Shown here piece by piece: positions 49,828 to 59,342 of a stretch of DNA of 64,000 bases. Positions within the stretch are counted from its first letter, which is position 1. Each line of letters opens with the position of its first letter. The DNA lies in NCBI GenBank assembly GCA_003142255.1, contig PLLO01000016.1, positions 62,001 to 126,000 of the forward strand, read 5' to 3'. A program made the position numbers and the translations under genes. Source of the stretch: Bacteroidales bacterium (GTDB lineage Bacteria > Bacteroidota > Bacteroidia > Bacteroidales > VadinHA17). Under the pieces are notes generated by a model. That model was not told the DNA's origin, did not search any database, and saw only the letters and a list, made by a program, of their open reading frames with translations.

Positions 49828-51564
49828 TTAATTAACAATTACGAGATAAGACTCCTCTGTTACGAGTGCGCAATTCAAATCAGAACTGTCTACCGTTACA
49901 CCCGCATACTTTTGGAAATGGGTTTCGCCGTTGGCGTAAGTAACAGTGTAAAGTATATCAGCAGTATTGTTACCATTGTTTGTAACTGTGATGACTACCT
50001 TAGAGCCACTTATGCTTGATGTGAATATACCCCAATTCCAGTCAGATGTGAGGGTGGCTGTTCCATAGCCGGTGCCCCATCCCCAGTTATCCATGCGAAC
50101 TACACCATATTCAGTCTTGTCAGCTTTACGAAGAATTGTACAAGGGCTGTGCCAGTTTGCAAGATTGTCGGAGTAGCAGTACATTGTAAGTGTCTTACTT
50201 GAACCTGATGCGACTGTATAGTCAGCAGAGAATACCGTCCACCAAGCGGAAGAGAAGTCAGTAGCACCTACTTGACTTATACCCTTTACAAGAGTTAGTG
50301 GGCAAGTTGTAGTTACTGTTTTTGTTGCACCAACATAAGAAATGACAGCGGCTTGAGAACCTGAGGCAGCTGGAATCTTGCCAAACTTAAGAGATGCGTT
50401 TGGTAAGATACCTTTTGTACCGTCGGAATATGTGGCTGTTACGACAATACCTGTAGTGTTAAATTTGATAGAGTCGCTGTTGTAGTAATAGTATGTGGTT
50501 ATGTTTGGCAAAGTAGTAACCGCTAAGCTTGAAACAGAGTTAGTTACTTCCAGAGTGTAGAAGGTTGATACAGCTTTGCCGTATGCGCCTTGCTTAGTTT
50601 TGCTATAAGCTACAACAACTGTCTTGGTTCCGAGTGTAGTCATATCAGGAATAATGTTGAATGATATATCTGTAGTATCAACTTGCTTAGAAGATCCGTC
50701 AGCGAAAGTAACAGTAGCTTTTGCATCACCCCAGAAGTTTTTGCTGCCAAATTCAACAAAAGTAGGAGTTCCTGTAACTGCGATTGAAACCGGATTAACG
50801 TCTGCTACAACAGTGACTTTAGAAGGTATAAGGTACGCTTTTTTCATCTCGAAATGGCTGCCATCGCAAATTAAGAAAGAAATGATATCAGCAGTGGCTG
50901 AAACCGGTTGTTGATATGTTTCGACTAGCTTTGTACCATTTGTTCCAACGGCAGTGGCTGTTACAAATACATTGCCGGTAGCAGAGTGGTCAATATCGAT
51001 GGAAACATGAGCACCTTGCATGGTAGTGCGGAAGTCGTTCCAAATATCGCCATCTCCGTCGGTGTCGGGATAGTTTTGGGTGATCATTTTTATATCGAAA
51101 GCATAACTAGCATCAACATTTGCCATTGTGCCACCCCAGCCGTAAGCATCAGAACGGAGAACAAAGTATTCTTTATAGTCGGCGGCATCACGATTTGCTA
51201 CATTGACGACGGCAAGATTCCAGTTGTTCCAGTTGTTAACTCCGGAAGTGTGGTTAACAAACTCCAAATGCAATAGCTTGTTTGTAGGAATGGTGAAGTA
51301 ATCAGTGAATGCAGTCCACCAAGCGGAACTGTTATTTTCAGCTCCGACTATCGCTGTAGCGATGGTGATGTAAGTAGTGTCACCTGTTTTTGGTTTCGAA
51401 GCTGCAATTGAGTCGATCCTGCTCTGCAGGTTAGAGGGCGCATTAATTTTATAAATATCCACCTTATCGCACCCAACTAAGCCAAATGCTACCAAAACTG
51501 CTGCGCACAAAGCGCAACTCATTAGTTTAGTTGTTTTCATAAACATTAGTTTAGTTGTTTTCAT
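49828..51564 (-). CDS. Surface lipoprotein with duplicated jelly-roll-like and central Ig-like modules (putative glycan-binding)
   Basis: A 578-aa lipoprotein (AAVLVAFGLVGC) that I cannot place in a named family. Its two ends are related: residues ~70-240 and ~430-578 share SSAWWTAF/SSAWWTVF, a YFTIP-type strand, N-W-rich loops and LRSDAYGWGG/VRMDNWGWGTG, i.e. a duplicated beta-sandwich with exposed Trp typical of carbohydrate-binding modules. Between them are two Ig-like domains (~245-340, ~345-428; DGSSKQV, SDGTKGI motifs). It occupies the position before susC where a SusE/F-like surface protein is expected after susD. The start region is repeated in tandem (51525-51590), so the start may be 51564 or 51540. 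Confidence 0.7.
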   Translation of the reverse strand: MKTTKLMFMKTTKLMSCALCAAVLVAFGLVGCDKVDIYKINAPSNLQSRIDSIAASKPKTGDTTYITIATAIVGAENNSSAWWTAFTDYFTIPTNKLLHLEFVNHTSGVNNWNNWNLAVVNVANRDAADYKEYFVLRSDAYGWGGTMANVDASYAFDIKMITQNYPDTDGDGDIWNDFRTTMQGAHVSIDIDHSATGNVFVTATAVGTNGTKLVETYQQPVSATADIISFLICDGSHFEMKKAYLIPSKVTVVADVNPVSIAVTGTPTFVEFGSKNFWGDAKATVTFADGSSKQVDTTDISFNIIPDMTTLGTKTVVVAYSKTKQGAYGKAVSTFYTLEVTNSVSSLAVTTLPNITTYYYYNSDSIKFNTTGIVVTATYSDGTKGILPNASLKFGKIPAASGSQAAVISYVGATKTVTTTCPLTLVKGISQVGATDFSSAWWTVFSADYTVASGSSKTLTMYCYSDNLANWHSPCTILRKADKTEYGVVRMDNWGWGTGYGTATLTSDWNWGIFTSSISGSKVVITVTNNGNNTADILYTVTYANGETHFQKYAGVTVDSSDLNCALVTEESYLVIVN

Positions 51565-51590
51565 AAATTATCTGTTTAGTTGTTTTCATA
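51525..51590. repeat. Three tandem copies of a start-codon-containing 17-mer
   Basis: GTTTAGTTGTTTTCATA begins at 51525, 51549 and 51574 (periods 24 and 25). On the minus strand each unit reads ATGAAAACAACTAAA, giving three possible start codons: 51540 and 51564 in frame with the lipoprotein and 51589 out of frame. The duplication adds MKTTKLMF upstream of MKTTKLMS. Confidence 0.8.
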
Positions 51591-51603
51591 AGATTAAATT
51601 TGA

Positions 51604-52193
51604 TTGAGTTCATTCTTTTTTATAATTATATCTGGGTCGTTAGACTCATTGCCAATTATCACCTGTTCTGGTAAACGAAAAGCTTCAGTAGCAAAAGAAC
51701 TCACTGATAAAGGATACTGTTCAACCAAAAATATGTATTACTATGGTTTAAAGTTGCATGCATTGGCTTATCATCGCCCTGAACATTTACCTTTTCCTGA
51801 AAGCATAGTCTTGACTCCGGCTTCTGAAAATGATTTGAATGCCTATAAACAAAACTGGAACAACATTGATAACAGAAATTTCTATGGCGATAAAATTTAT
51901 AATGATGCTGAGTTCTTTAAAAACACCAGAAAGAACAATAATTCAATCATGCTCACTCCCATCAAAGAGGTTAAAGGTATGCCTGAAAACCTGAAGCAAA
52001 GAGATAACGCTTACAATGACCTCTTTTCAACGGCTGTCTCAAGGATTAGGCAACCTATTAAATCTTTGTTTAATTGGCTTATTGAAAAAACAGATATTCA
52101 AAGAGCGTCAAAGGTTCGTTCTACTATGGTCTGCTGGTAGATGTCTTTGGTCGTATTGCAGCAGCTTTTATATTTCTTATTTTCAACTCTTAA
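51604..52193 (+). pseudogene. Remnant of an IS982-family transposase
   Basis: The frame encodes the C-terminal two thirds of a DDE transposase similar to IS982: LDSLPIITCSGKRKA (first Asp), GYCSTKNMYYYGLKLHA, NRNFYGDKIYND (second Asp) and FNWLIEKTDIQRASKVRS (Glu). It is disrupted: a 1-nt frameshift near 52118 moves the end into another frame, where GLLVDVFGRIAAAFIFLIFNS continues to a TAA at 52191-52193. The N-terminal helix-turn-helix half is missing, so it is inactive. It sits between the regulator and the foreign-looking SusCD block. Confidence 0.8.
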
Positions 52194-52382
52194 TTCGCAT
52201 AAGTCGTAGAAATTTGTTCATGTTTAGTTAATTTAGGTTAATAATAAGGTCATTGTTTACCAAAATTAGGAAACAGTGTATGAATTGAGGTGGACAAAAG
52301 TGTAATTTAGGAGGACAAATGTTTCCACCAGACTTTTAAAAAGTGCGAGGTGCAGAACCAGGTTTATGAAAAGAGAAGCTAC
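52194..52382. other. A/T-rich junction between the transposase remnant and the HTCS gene
   Basis: No gene. It contains GGTGGACAAAAGTG and GGAGGACAAATG, two similar purine-rich strings of the kind that form ends of some insertion sequences; possible IS terminus leftovers. No intact inverted repeat pair was found. Confidence 0.35.
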
Positions 52383-55300
52383 TTAATTTACTTTAGCAGC
52401 ATATTCTTTTGGTGGTTTCCCAAATTGTTTTTTAAAACAACGGCTGAAATACTTTGGATCATTAAATCCAAGCGAAAATGCGATTTCAGATATATTCATT
52501 TTGCCTTCCATAAGCAGCAGTGCAGATTTTTTTAATCGGATAGAAGTAATAAAATCATTTGCCGAAACAGCGGCTATAGCGGTAAGCTTTTTATGCAGGA
52601 GACTGCGACTCACTCCCAATTCTTCTGCGAGCTTTTGAACACTGAATTTAGGATCATCCATGTTTAACTCAATAACAGCCAGTGTTCTCCTGAGAAAATT
52701 CTCGTCAGAACGGGTTGTGGTAAGTTCTCTTGGAACAGGAGTCAGGCTTTGCAGATAGAGCCTGCGCAGTTTCTCCCGGTTTTCAATCAGGCTTCTGATC
52801 TTAATCTCAAGCAGTGAAATATTGAATGGTTTTGAAATATACTCGTCTGCACCGGTTTCGAATCCTTCGATAAAATTTTCCACTTCTGCCCTTGCTGTCA
52901 GCAGGATTAAAGGTATATGAGATGTATTTATGTCATTTTTTATGAGGCTGCAAAACTCCAACCCATCCATTTCAGGCATCATGATGTCAGAAATGATCAG
53001 ACTTGGAGAATATTTACTGGCTTTCGCAAATCCATCTTTTCCGTTTTCAGCTGACAGCACCTGGTAAGAGCTGCTGAGATGACCTTTAAGGTATGACAAA
53101 AATTCTGGATCATCATCAACTATAAGCAGGAGAGGTAGTTTGTTATTTTTATTCACAATCTCATCAAAATGATTCTCCGCTGAATATTCTGCATAATCGG
53201 GCAATGGCAGATCAGTTGGTACTAATTTTGCTTCTTTATCGTTTTGAGCATCAGTTATAATCTCATCAGGAAGAAGGTAATCTCTGTTCCGGGGAATGAA
53301 TACCGAAAATGAAGTACCGTTCCCGATTGCCGAATTGACATATAATAATCCTTTGTGTGCCTTAACCATTTCCTTTGTAAGATAAAGACCAATGCCGCTG
53401 CCCTGAACCTTGTGTATTGACGGAAGGCGATAAAACCTTCTGAATATGTCCCGGATTTTATCGGCAGGTATTCCAGGGCCGGAATCAGAAATACAGATCT
53501 TTACATAACTGTTTATTTCAAGATGCCTGTTGTACTGCTTGTCAACTATAGCTATTTCATGTTCAGGCAGGTCATCAGCCGTCACTGGTCCAATGCTCAG
53601 GCTTATCGTACCATGATCAGGCGCATATTTAAAGGCATTCGACAACAGGTTGTAAATAATGTTTTCCAGGATATCCCTGTCAAAATATAGTTCGAGTTTT
53701 GAAACTGCCGGTAAAACACTGAATATTATTTCCCGCTGAGAAACAAGACCTGTAAATGACTGCGATATATTATTGACGAAACTTATAAGGTCACCCCATG
53801 AAGTTTTAAGCTGAATCTTACCTGTCTCTACCTTTCTTATATCCATAAGCTGGTTTATCAGGTGAAGCAGCCTCTGTGAACTTCGATATATAAGCTGGAG
53901 CTTATTACCTGTATTGGTGTCAGCTTTTTTCTCCCGGATTATCTGTTCAAGAGGTGTAGTGATCAATGTCAGGGGAGACCTGAATTCATGTGAAATATAA
54001 GTAAAGAAGTTGAGCTGTTGTTGATTTACCTGCTGGACTTTCTTATTGAGGTCAATTAATTTATCTCGTTGTTCAAGTATCTGAGTGTTCTGTATCTCAA
54101 GCTGTTGCTTCTGTCCTTTTATCAGGTCCTGACGTTTTTCAAGCTGTAAATATGATTCTTTAAGGTTTTCGGCCTGGTCCTGCAGTTCCACCTTCTGTTC
54201 CTCAATTTTAGTAGTTCTTTTATTTACGAGCCTTTCCAGCTTCTGCTTTTGTTTCTTAAGCGAATAGGTCCGATACCTGATGTAAAGGTAAATGCCTGAA
54301 ATTAGGAACAGGCAAAAGATTAACCTGAACCATGAATTTTCCCAGAATGGCGGAATGATAGTAATATGAAACATTATAGGTTCAGATTCCCATTTGGAAT
54401 CCTGGCTCGACTTCACCATAAAAGTGTAATCACCTCCCCTCAGGTTTGTATAGCTGACAAACCTGCGCTTTGAATCAACATAAGACCAGTTATTATTAAA
54501 GCCCTGCATTTTATAAGCATAGGAAGTCTTTTCAGGCTGGACGTAATTGAGTGAAGTAAATTCAAATGAGAATTCCTTTATCCTGTATGGTAATACCAGA
54601 TGATCTGAATTTAAAATTGATTTTTCCAGAATTACATGGTTATAGTATTTCTGGCCGACACTGACAGATTTGTTGAATATTTTGAAATCAGTAATAATTG
54701 TTTGTTGCAGAGCCGGATGATCAGCCAGACTGTCGGGATAAAATGCATTCAATCCGTTCATGCTTCCAAAATACATTTTGCCTGCCGGGTTCTTATAACT
54801 TGCTGACCAGTAGAAATGGTTGCTCTGCAAACCATCTCCTGTATAATAATTCCTGAATTCTTTACTCCCAACATTAAAACGAGACAAACCATTATCTGTA
54901 CTCAACCATAAATTACCCGACCTGTCTTCCAGAATCCCAAAAACAATATTATTGCACATACCATCACTTTCGGTATAATTAACAAACTTTGGCTTAGGAT
55001 TGCCGGCATATTCCTTCTTAAGCAGATCAAGCCCGTTTCCATAAGTCCCGAACCAGATATTTCCACTCTGGTCCATACACATCGATATGATATAATTACC
55101 GCTTATGGTTTCGTGGTCTGATGGTTGAGATGAAAAAAAGCTGATCCTGGATTTTCTGTAATCAGTTCTTCCTGATTCGTCAGGTTGAGCTCTGTATAAG
55201 CCAATCTGTGTACCTATCCATAGATTATCGTCCTGGTCAAAAAGGATACACCCTACACGGTCGATAATTTTTCCTTCGTAGTTAGCAGTGAAATGTTCAA

Positions 55301-56813
55301 ATCTTCTTTTCTGTGGATTATACCTGTCAATTCCTCCCAGCGTTCCAATCCAGAGATTTCCGAATCTGTCTTCTGGGATACATGCTACATAATTGCTCAC
55401 CAGACTGTTTGTATCAGCCTGGCTTTTCTGGAATTGAATAAATCCCCCATTTCTCGGTTTATACTGGTCGAATAAATGCAACCCTCCGCCCCACGTACCT
55501 ACCCAGAGATTTCCTTTTTTATCACGATAAATTGCAGAAACGAAGTCACTTGCAAGACCTGATGTTTCTCCTGGTTTGAAACGATAATGATTAAAATTCT
55601 TTGTCGATTTATTATACTGATTAAGACCTCCTCCGGCAGTTCCGATCCATATATATTTGTCGTCTTCAAGTATTGAGTTAACCTTGTTATGGCTCAGACT
55701 GTTTTTATTATCTATTTCATTTTCAAAGAATTCAAATTTATTCTGATAGATATTGTATTTATTTATCCCGCCTCTTTCAGTTCCTATCCAGATATTTCCG
55801 TCGCTGGTACACAGAAGACAATTTACAAATTCATTATTAAGGCAGTAATTTGAGCTGCCATAGCTGGTGAAGTTGTTGAATTTCCCATTCTCCTTATTAA
55901 AAATCCCAAGACCGCCCAATGTCCCCACAATCAGATTCCCGTTAAGATCTTCTGTTATGCCCATGACAGTGGAATGAATGAGGCTTGCAGGATCGGCCGG
56001 ATTATGAAAGTATGATGAGAATCTGCCTGTTTCCGGGTTCCATCTGTTTAATCCGTTCAGGGTTCCAATCCAGATCGTTCCGTTTTTTTCCTGGAATATT
56101 GCGTTAATTGAGTTAGACGAAATCCTACCGGCAACTTTAGGGTCTGAAAAAAGATGGACTACCTTGCCATTACCTCCATCAATAATATTCAGCCCGTTGG
56201 ATGTACCGACCCAAATATTCCCCTTCTGATCTTCATATATTGAGGTTACCGAATTAAAAGTCAGACCATCAGTGTTATCTGATGCATGGTAATGGTAATA
56301 GTTTGTGATTTGCCCGTTTGGTCCGATAGTTAATTTATCAAGCCCTTTATCTGTTCCTATCCATAAAAAGCCATTTCTGTCGTTGAAAACAACCTGTATC
56401 CTGTCAGAACTTATGCTTGAATCTGATGATTCACCGGTATTATAATGGATAAAGGAATCATACTGATATAGATATACGTTAAGACCATTTTCAGTGCCAA
56501 TCCAGATATTGCCTTCCTTGTCCTCTGCAAGGTCATAAATAAAGTTACCTGACAAAGATCCGGAATTTCTTGGATCTCTTTTATAGACTGTGAAGCTGTA
56601 CCCGTCGAACCGATTAAGCCCATTCCATGTTCCAAACCACATGAATCCCTTGCTGTCCAGCAGCATACAGTCAATCATGTTGTGGGTAAGCCCTTGATCT
56701 GATGTCAGATATTGAAATCTGTACTTCTTTTCCTGTGCATGAAGAGAAATTGAAAAAGAAGTAAATGCAAAGAAGCAGGTTATACAGAATATATGTAAAA
56801 ACCTTTTGCCCAT
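52383..56813 (-). CDS. Hybrid two-component system regulator (HTCS) of the arabinan locus
   Basis: A 1476-aa single-chain sensor/regulator. In order: signal peptide; about 14 regulator-propeller (Reg_prop) repeats (GNIWIGTENGLN, GTIWIGTLNGLNRW and similar, ~40-700), a Y_Y_Y domain (~720-810), one membrane helix (WFRLIFCLFLISGIYLY), a coiled coil (~850-930), the histidine kinase core with FFTYISHEFRSPLTLITTPLEQ (phospho-His), HATPase, a receiver domain (LLIVDDDPEFLSYL, DIMMPEMDG with phospho-Asp, ~1220-1335) and a C-terminal AraC-type helix-turn-helix (SVQKLAEELGVSRSLLHKKL, IAFSLGFNDPKYFSRCFKKQF). It senses periplasmic oligosaccharides and activates the SusC/SusD genes. Its gene lies upstream of the locus on the same strand, with a transposase remnant in between. 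Confidence 0.95.
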   Translation of the reverse strand: MGKRFLHIFCITCFFAFTSFSISLHAQEKKYRFQYLTSDQGLTHNMIDCMLLDSKGFMWFGTWNGLNRFDGYSFTVYKRDPRNSGSLSGNFIYDLAEDKEGNIWIGTENGLNVYLYQYDSFIHYNTGESSDSSISSDRIQVVFNDRNGFLWIGTDKGLDKLTIGPNGQITNYYHYHASDNTDGLTFNSVTSIYEDQKGNIWVGTSNGLNIIDGGNGKVVHLFSDPKVAGRISSNSINAIFQEKNGTIWIGTLNGLNRWNPETGRFSSYFHNPADPASLIHSTVMGITEDLNGNLIVGTLGGLGIFNKENGKFNNFTSYGSSNYCLNNEFVNCLLCTSDGNIWIGTERGGINKYNIYQNKFEFFENEIDNKNSLSHNKVNSILEDDKYIWIGTAGGGLNQYNKSTKNFNHYRFKPGETSGLASDFVSAIYRDKKGNLWVGTWGGGLHLFDQYKPRNGGFIQFQKSQADTNSLVSNYVACIPEDRFGNLWIGTLGGIDRYNPQKRRFEHFTANYEGKIIDRVGCILFDQDDNLWIGTQIGLYRAQPDESGRTDYRKSRISFFSSQPSDHETISGNYIISMCMDQSGNIWFGTYGNGLDLLKKEYAGNPKPKFVNYTESDGMCNNIVFGILEDRSGNLWLSTDNGLSRFNVGSKEFRNYYTGDGLQSNHFYWSASYKNPAGKMYFGSMNGLNAFYPDSLADHPALQQTIITDFKIFNKSVSVGQKYYNHVILEKSILNSDHLVLPYRIKEFSFEFTSLNYVQPEKTSYAYKMQGFNNNWSYVDSKRRFVSYTNLRGGDYTFMVKSSQDSKWESEPIMFHITIIPPFWENSWFRLIFCLFLISGIYLYIRYRTYSLKKQKQKLERLVNKRTTKIEEQKVELQDQAENLKESYLQLEKRQDLIKGQKQQLEIQNTQILEQRDKLIDLNKKVQQVNQQQLNFFTYISHEFRSPLTLITTPLEQIIREKKADTNTGNKLQLIYRSSQRLLHLINQLMDIRKVETGKIQLKTSWGDLISFVNNISQSFTGLVSQREIIFSVLPAVSKLELYFDRDILENIIYNLLSNAFKYAPDHGTISLSIGPVTADDLPEHEIAIVDKQYNRHLEINSYVKICISDSGPGIPADKIRDIFRRFYRLPSIHKVQGSGIGLYLTKEMVKAHKGLLYVNSAIGNGTSFSVFIPRNRDYLLPDEIITDAQNDKEAKLVPTDLPLPDYAEYSAENHFDEIVNKNNKLPLLLIVDDDPEFLSYLKGHLSSSYQVLSAENGKDGFAKASKYSPSLIISDIMMPEMDGLEFCSLIKNDINTSHIPLILLTARAEVENFIEGFETGADEYISKPFNISLLEIKIRSLIENREKLRRLYLQSLTPVPRELTTTRSDENFLRRTLAVIELNMDDPKFSVQKLAEELGVSRSLLHKKLTAIAAVSANDFITSIRLKKSALLLMEGKMNISEIAFSLGFNDPKYFSRCFKKQFGKPPKEYAAKVN

Positions 56814-56856
56814 TATTTAACTCGGTATTTACAATTTAGTAACTCTTTGTAACTAA

Positions 56857-56895
56857 TTGCCTGTTGCCGGTCGCCGTCAATACCCTGACGCCTGT
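56857..56895. repeat. GCC/GTTGCCGG-type degenerate repeat string at the GGT gene end
   Basis: TGCCTGTTGCCGGTCGCCG follows the HTCS start region and continues into the GGT stop (CCCTGACGCCTGTCCG). Similar G/C heptamer strings occur at 29112-29138 and 60617-60640. Confidence 0.3.
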
Positions 56896-58565
56896 CCGTC
56901 CTTCCTCGATTCTGAAGCCCCGAACCATACCTTGTTCTTACTGTCCCACATTATTGCCTGGTATCCTCCGTATCCTCCCAGATCCCATTGTACTGTGTGT
57001 CCCATCGACATCAATTTCTGAATGACTTCTGTTCTGAAGCCGCTCTCAAGAAGAAGAACTCCGCCGTCAGTCATCTGCTGACCTGTAGGTTCCGAAGATC
57101 CTGTATGATGCATACGAGGAGCATCGCCTGCCTCCTGAAGATTCATCTTAAAGTCAATAAGGTTAACGACGATCTGAACATGCCCCTGTGGCTGCATGTC
57201 GCCACCCATTACTCCGAAGCTTACCCAGGGTTTTTTATCTTTTGTTATAAAGGCGGGGATTATCGTCTGAAATGGTCTCTTACCCGGGGCATAAACATTT
57301 GCATGGCCCTTCTCGAGACTGAACATCTCACCCCGGTCCTGCAGAACAAAACCGAGTCCGGTGGGACACATTCCTGATCCCATTCCCCGATAGTTGCTCT
57401 GGATCAGAGAGACCATATTCCCATATTTGTCGGCAACGGTGAGGTAAACAGTGTTTCCTGCCTCGAGCACTCCTGCATTATAAACTTTTGCAGCTTTCTG
57501 CGGATCAATAAGTTTCCTTCGCTCATCTGCATATTTCTTTGAGATAAGCTGTGTTACCGGAACAGATGAGAACAAAGGATCAGTATAATACCTGGCACGG
57601 TCCTCAAATGCCAGCTTCTTTGCTTCCGTGAAGAGGTGCATGTATTCGGCTGAGCCGAAGCCCATGGCAGCAAGATCATATCCCTCAAGTATGTTCAGCA
57701 TCTGGAGTGCGGCTATTCCCTGACCGTTTGGAGGAAGTTCCCAAACTTCATATCCCCGGTAGTTTGTGCTTACCGGTTCCACCCATTCGGAATGGTGACG
57801 TGAAAGATCGTCAAAGGACAGAAAGCCTCCCTGTTTCTTCATAAAGGCATCTATCTGGTGGGCGATGGTGCCCCTGTAGAATTCATTTCTGCCTCCTTTG
57901 ACAATTTTCTCAAGAGTATTTGCGAGAAGCGGATTTTTAAATATCTCGCCTTTGGAAGGTGCTTTTCCGCCAGGCATGTAAACCTCTTTGATATTCGGGT
58001 ACTCCTTGAGGGTGCTTGTTCCCCTCTCAAGATAGTATGCAATGACTTCTGTTACCGGAAAGCCTTCGCGTGCATAGTTTATTGCAGGTTGAAGTATATC
58101 CTTCATAGGCAACCGGCCAAACATATCGTGAATCTCATACCATGCGTCGACACAGCCTGGAACTGAAACGGGAAGTGGACCATAGGAAGGAATAAACTCA
58201 TATCCGTTATCCAGGAAATATTCCAGCTTCAATGACCTGGGTGACCTGCCGCTGCCATTCAACCCGTAAAGCTTTCCCTTATCAGCACTCCATATTATAG
58301 CAAAGAGATCGCCACCGATACCTGCTCCTGTGGGTTCAACAACACCAAGAACAGCATTCGCTGCAATTGCTGCATCTATTGCATTTCCACCCTTTTTCAG
58401 AATATCAAGAGCTACCTGGGTTGCAAGAGGCTGGCTGGTCGCAGCCATTCCGTTGCGGGCTATCACCTCGGACCGTGTTGCAAATTCGTGTCCGGTAATC
58501 CGGTCCTGCGAAATTGCAGTGACAAAATTGCATAATGCTATAAATAAGGACAAAACCCTTTTCAT
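56877..58565 (-). CDS. ggt: Gamma-glutamyltransferase
   Basis: Periplasmic Ntn-hydrolase that cleaves or transfers gamma-glutamyl groups (glutathione breakdown). The 562-aa precursor has a signal peptide, NAIDAAIAANAVLGVVEPTGAGIGGDLF, RSPR region, and the autoprocessing nucleophile Thr372 in GNTVYLTVADKYGNMVSLIQSN (aligned with Thr391 of the E. coli enzyme), followed by PTGLGFVLQDRGEMF and HTGSSEPTG. It should split into a large and small subunit. Independent transcription unit; the regulated neighbours are unrelated. Confidence 0.94.
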   Translation of the reverse strand: MKRVLSLFIALCNFVTAISQDRITGHEFATRSEVIARNGMAATSQPLATQVALDILKKGGNAIDAAIAANAVLGVVEPTGAGIGGDLFAIIWSADKGKLYGLNGSGRSPRSLKLEYFLDNGYEFIPSYGPLPVSVPGCVDAWYEIHDMFGRLPMKDILQPAINYAREGFPVTEVIAYYLERGTSTLKEYPNIKEVYMPGGKAPSKGEIFKNPLLANTLEKIVKGGRNEFYRGTIAHQIDAFMKKQGGFLSFDDLSRHHSEWVEPVSTNYRGYEVWELPPNGQGIAALQMLNILEGYDLAAMGFGSAEYMHLFTEAKKLAFEDRARYYTDPLFSSVPVTQLISKKYADERRKLIDPQKAAKVYNAGVLEAGNTVYLTVADKYGNMVSLIQSNYRGMGSGMCPTGLGFVLQDRGEMFSLEKGHANVYAPGKRPFQTIIPAFITKDKKPWVSFGVMGGDMQPQGHVQIVVNLIDFKMNLQEAGDAPRMHHTGSSEPTGQQMTDGGVLLLESGFRTEVIQKLMSMGHTVQWDLGGYGGYQAIMWDSKNKVWFGASESRKDGQASGY

Positions 58566-58606
58566 TGTAGTTCAGATTATAGTACAAAGGTAAACAACCG
58601 GAGAGA

Positions 58607-59314
58607 CTATTTTGCCATTGCCTTTGCTTTTAATTCAGCAGGCATCTTTTCTATAGCATAGCGCAGAGATGTTCTCGGCATGGTCGCTTTTTTTCTCATT
58701 ACGTAATTGAAGACCTCCTCCTGATGAGACTGGCTTGCAGCCTTTAACATCCAGCCATAGCCTTTCTGCACCATATCGTCGGGATCGGAATGAAGAGTGT
58801 CAGCTATCTCGAATATATCTTCAAGGAAAAGACCCTTTCTTGCCGGAACTATCAGTGAGACTGCCGAGGCTCGCTTTACCCATCGGTTTTCTGATTTTGC
58901 CCATCTCTTCAGGCCTGAAAGGAATGATGGATACATTTCAATGAAAGTCCCCACTGTATGATTGCAAAGAGTATCGCATGCCGCCCAGTTGGTTACATAT
59001 GCATTTAACCATTTTTCAAATGTCCTGAAGTCATCCGGAATGAACTGTTTTCTGATATTGTACGACCACATGCAGGCAATACCGGCTTCTTCCATGAACC
59101 CCGACTGCCATAATTCTTCACATAAGGAAAATATTTCTGATTTTGTCTTCGCAGGCAGCGTTCTGTAATATGCCTTGCTTATTTCAGTTACCAGAGCTGA
59201 TTTAAGGCCATAGATCTTTACGCTTTCCTTAAAAAATTTCTCTCCCTGCATTCTGGTCTTTTCATCTGCTTTGCTTATCAGTTCGTGCCTGACGATATCG
59301 ATAGTTTTACTCAT
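58607..59314 (-). CDS. AlkD-like DNA alkylation repair protein
   Basis: A 235-aa all-helical HEAT-repeat protein of the AlkD family, which excises cationic alkylated bases. ARMQGEKFFKESVKIYGLK, SGFMEEAGIACMWSYNIRKQF, CDTLCNHTVGTF, RWVKRASAVSLIVPARKG and DDMVQKGYGWMLKAASQSH are the repeat motifs. The length is close to the family norm. It is 29 bp upstream of the phosphate transporter's stop on the same strand but functionally unrelated. Confidence 0.87.
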   Translation of the reverse strand: MSKTIDIVRHELISKADEKTRMQGEKFFKESVKIYGLKSALVTEISKAYYRTLPAKTKSEIFSLCEELWQSGFMEEAGIACMWSYNIRKQFIPDDFRTFEKWLNAYVTNWAACDTLCNHTVGTFIEMYPSFLSGLKRWAKSENRWVKRASAVSLIVPARKGLFLEDIFEIADTLHSDPDDMVQKGYGWMLKAASQSHQEEVFNYVMRKKATMPRTSLRYAIEKMPAELKAKAMAK

Positions 59315-59342
59315 CTTAATTGTTTTTCTGACCTCTTTGGCA

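Noticed and set aside
52383-52535. Short plus-strand ORF crossing the HTCS end
   Set aside because: It overlaps the antisense of the AraC-type domain and has no recognisable features.
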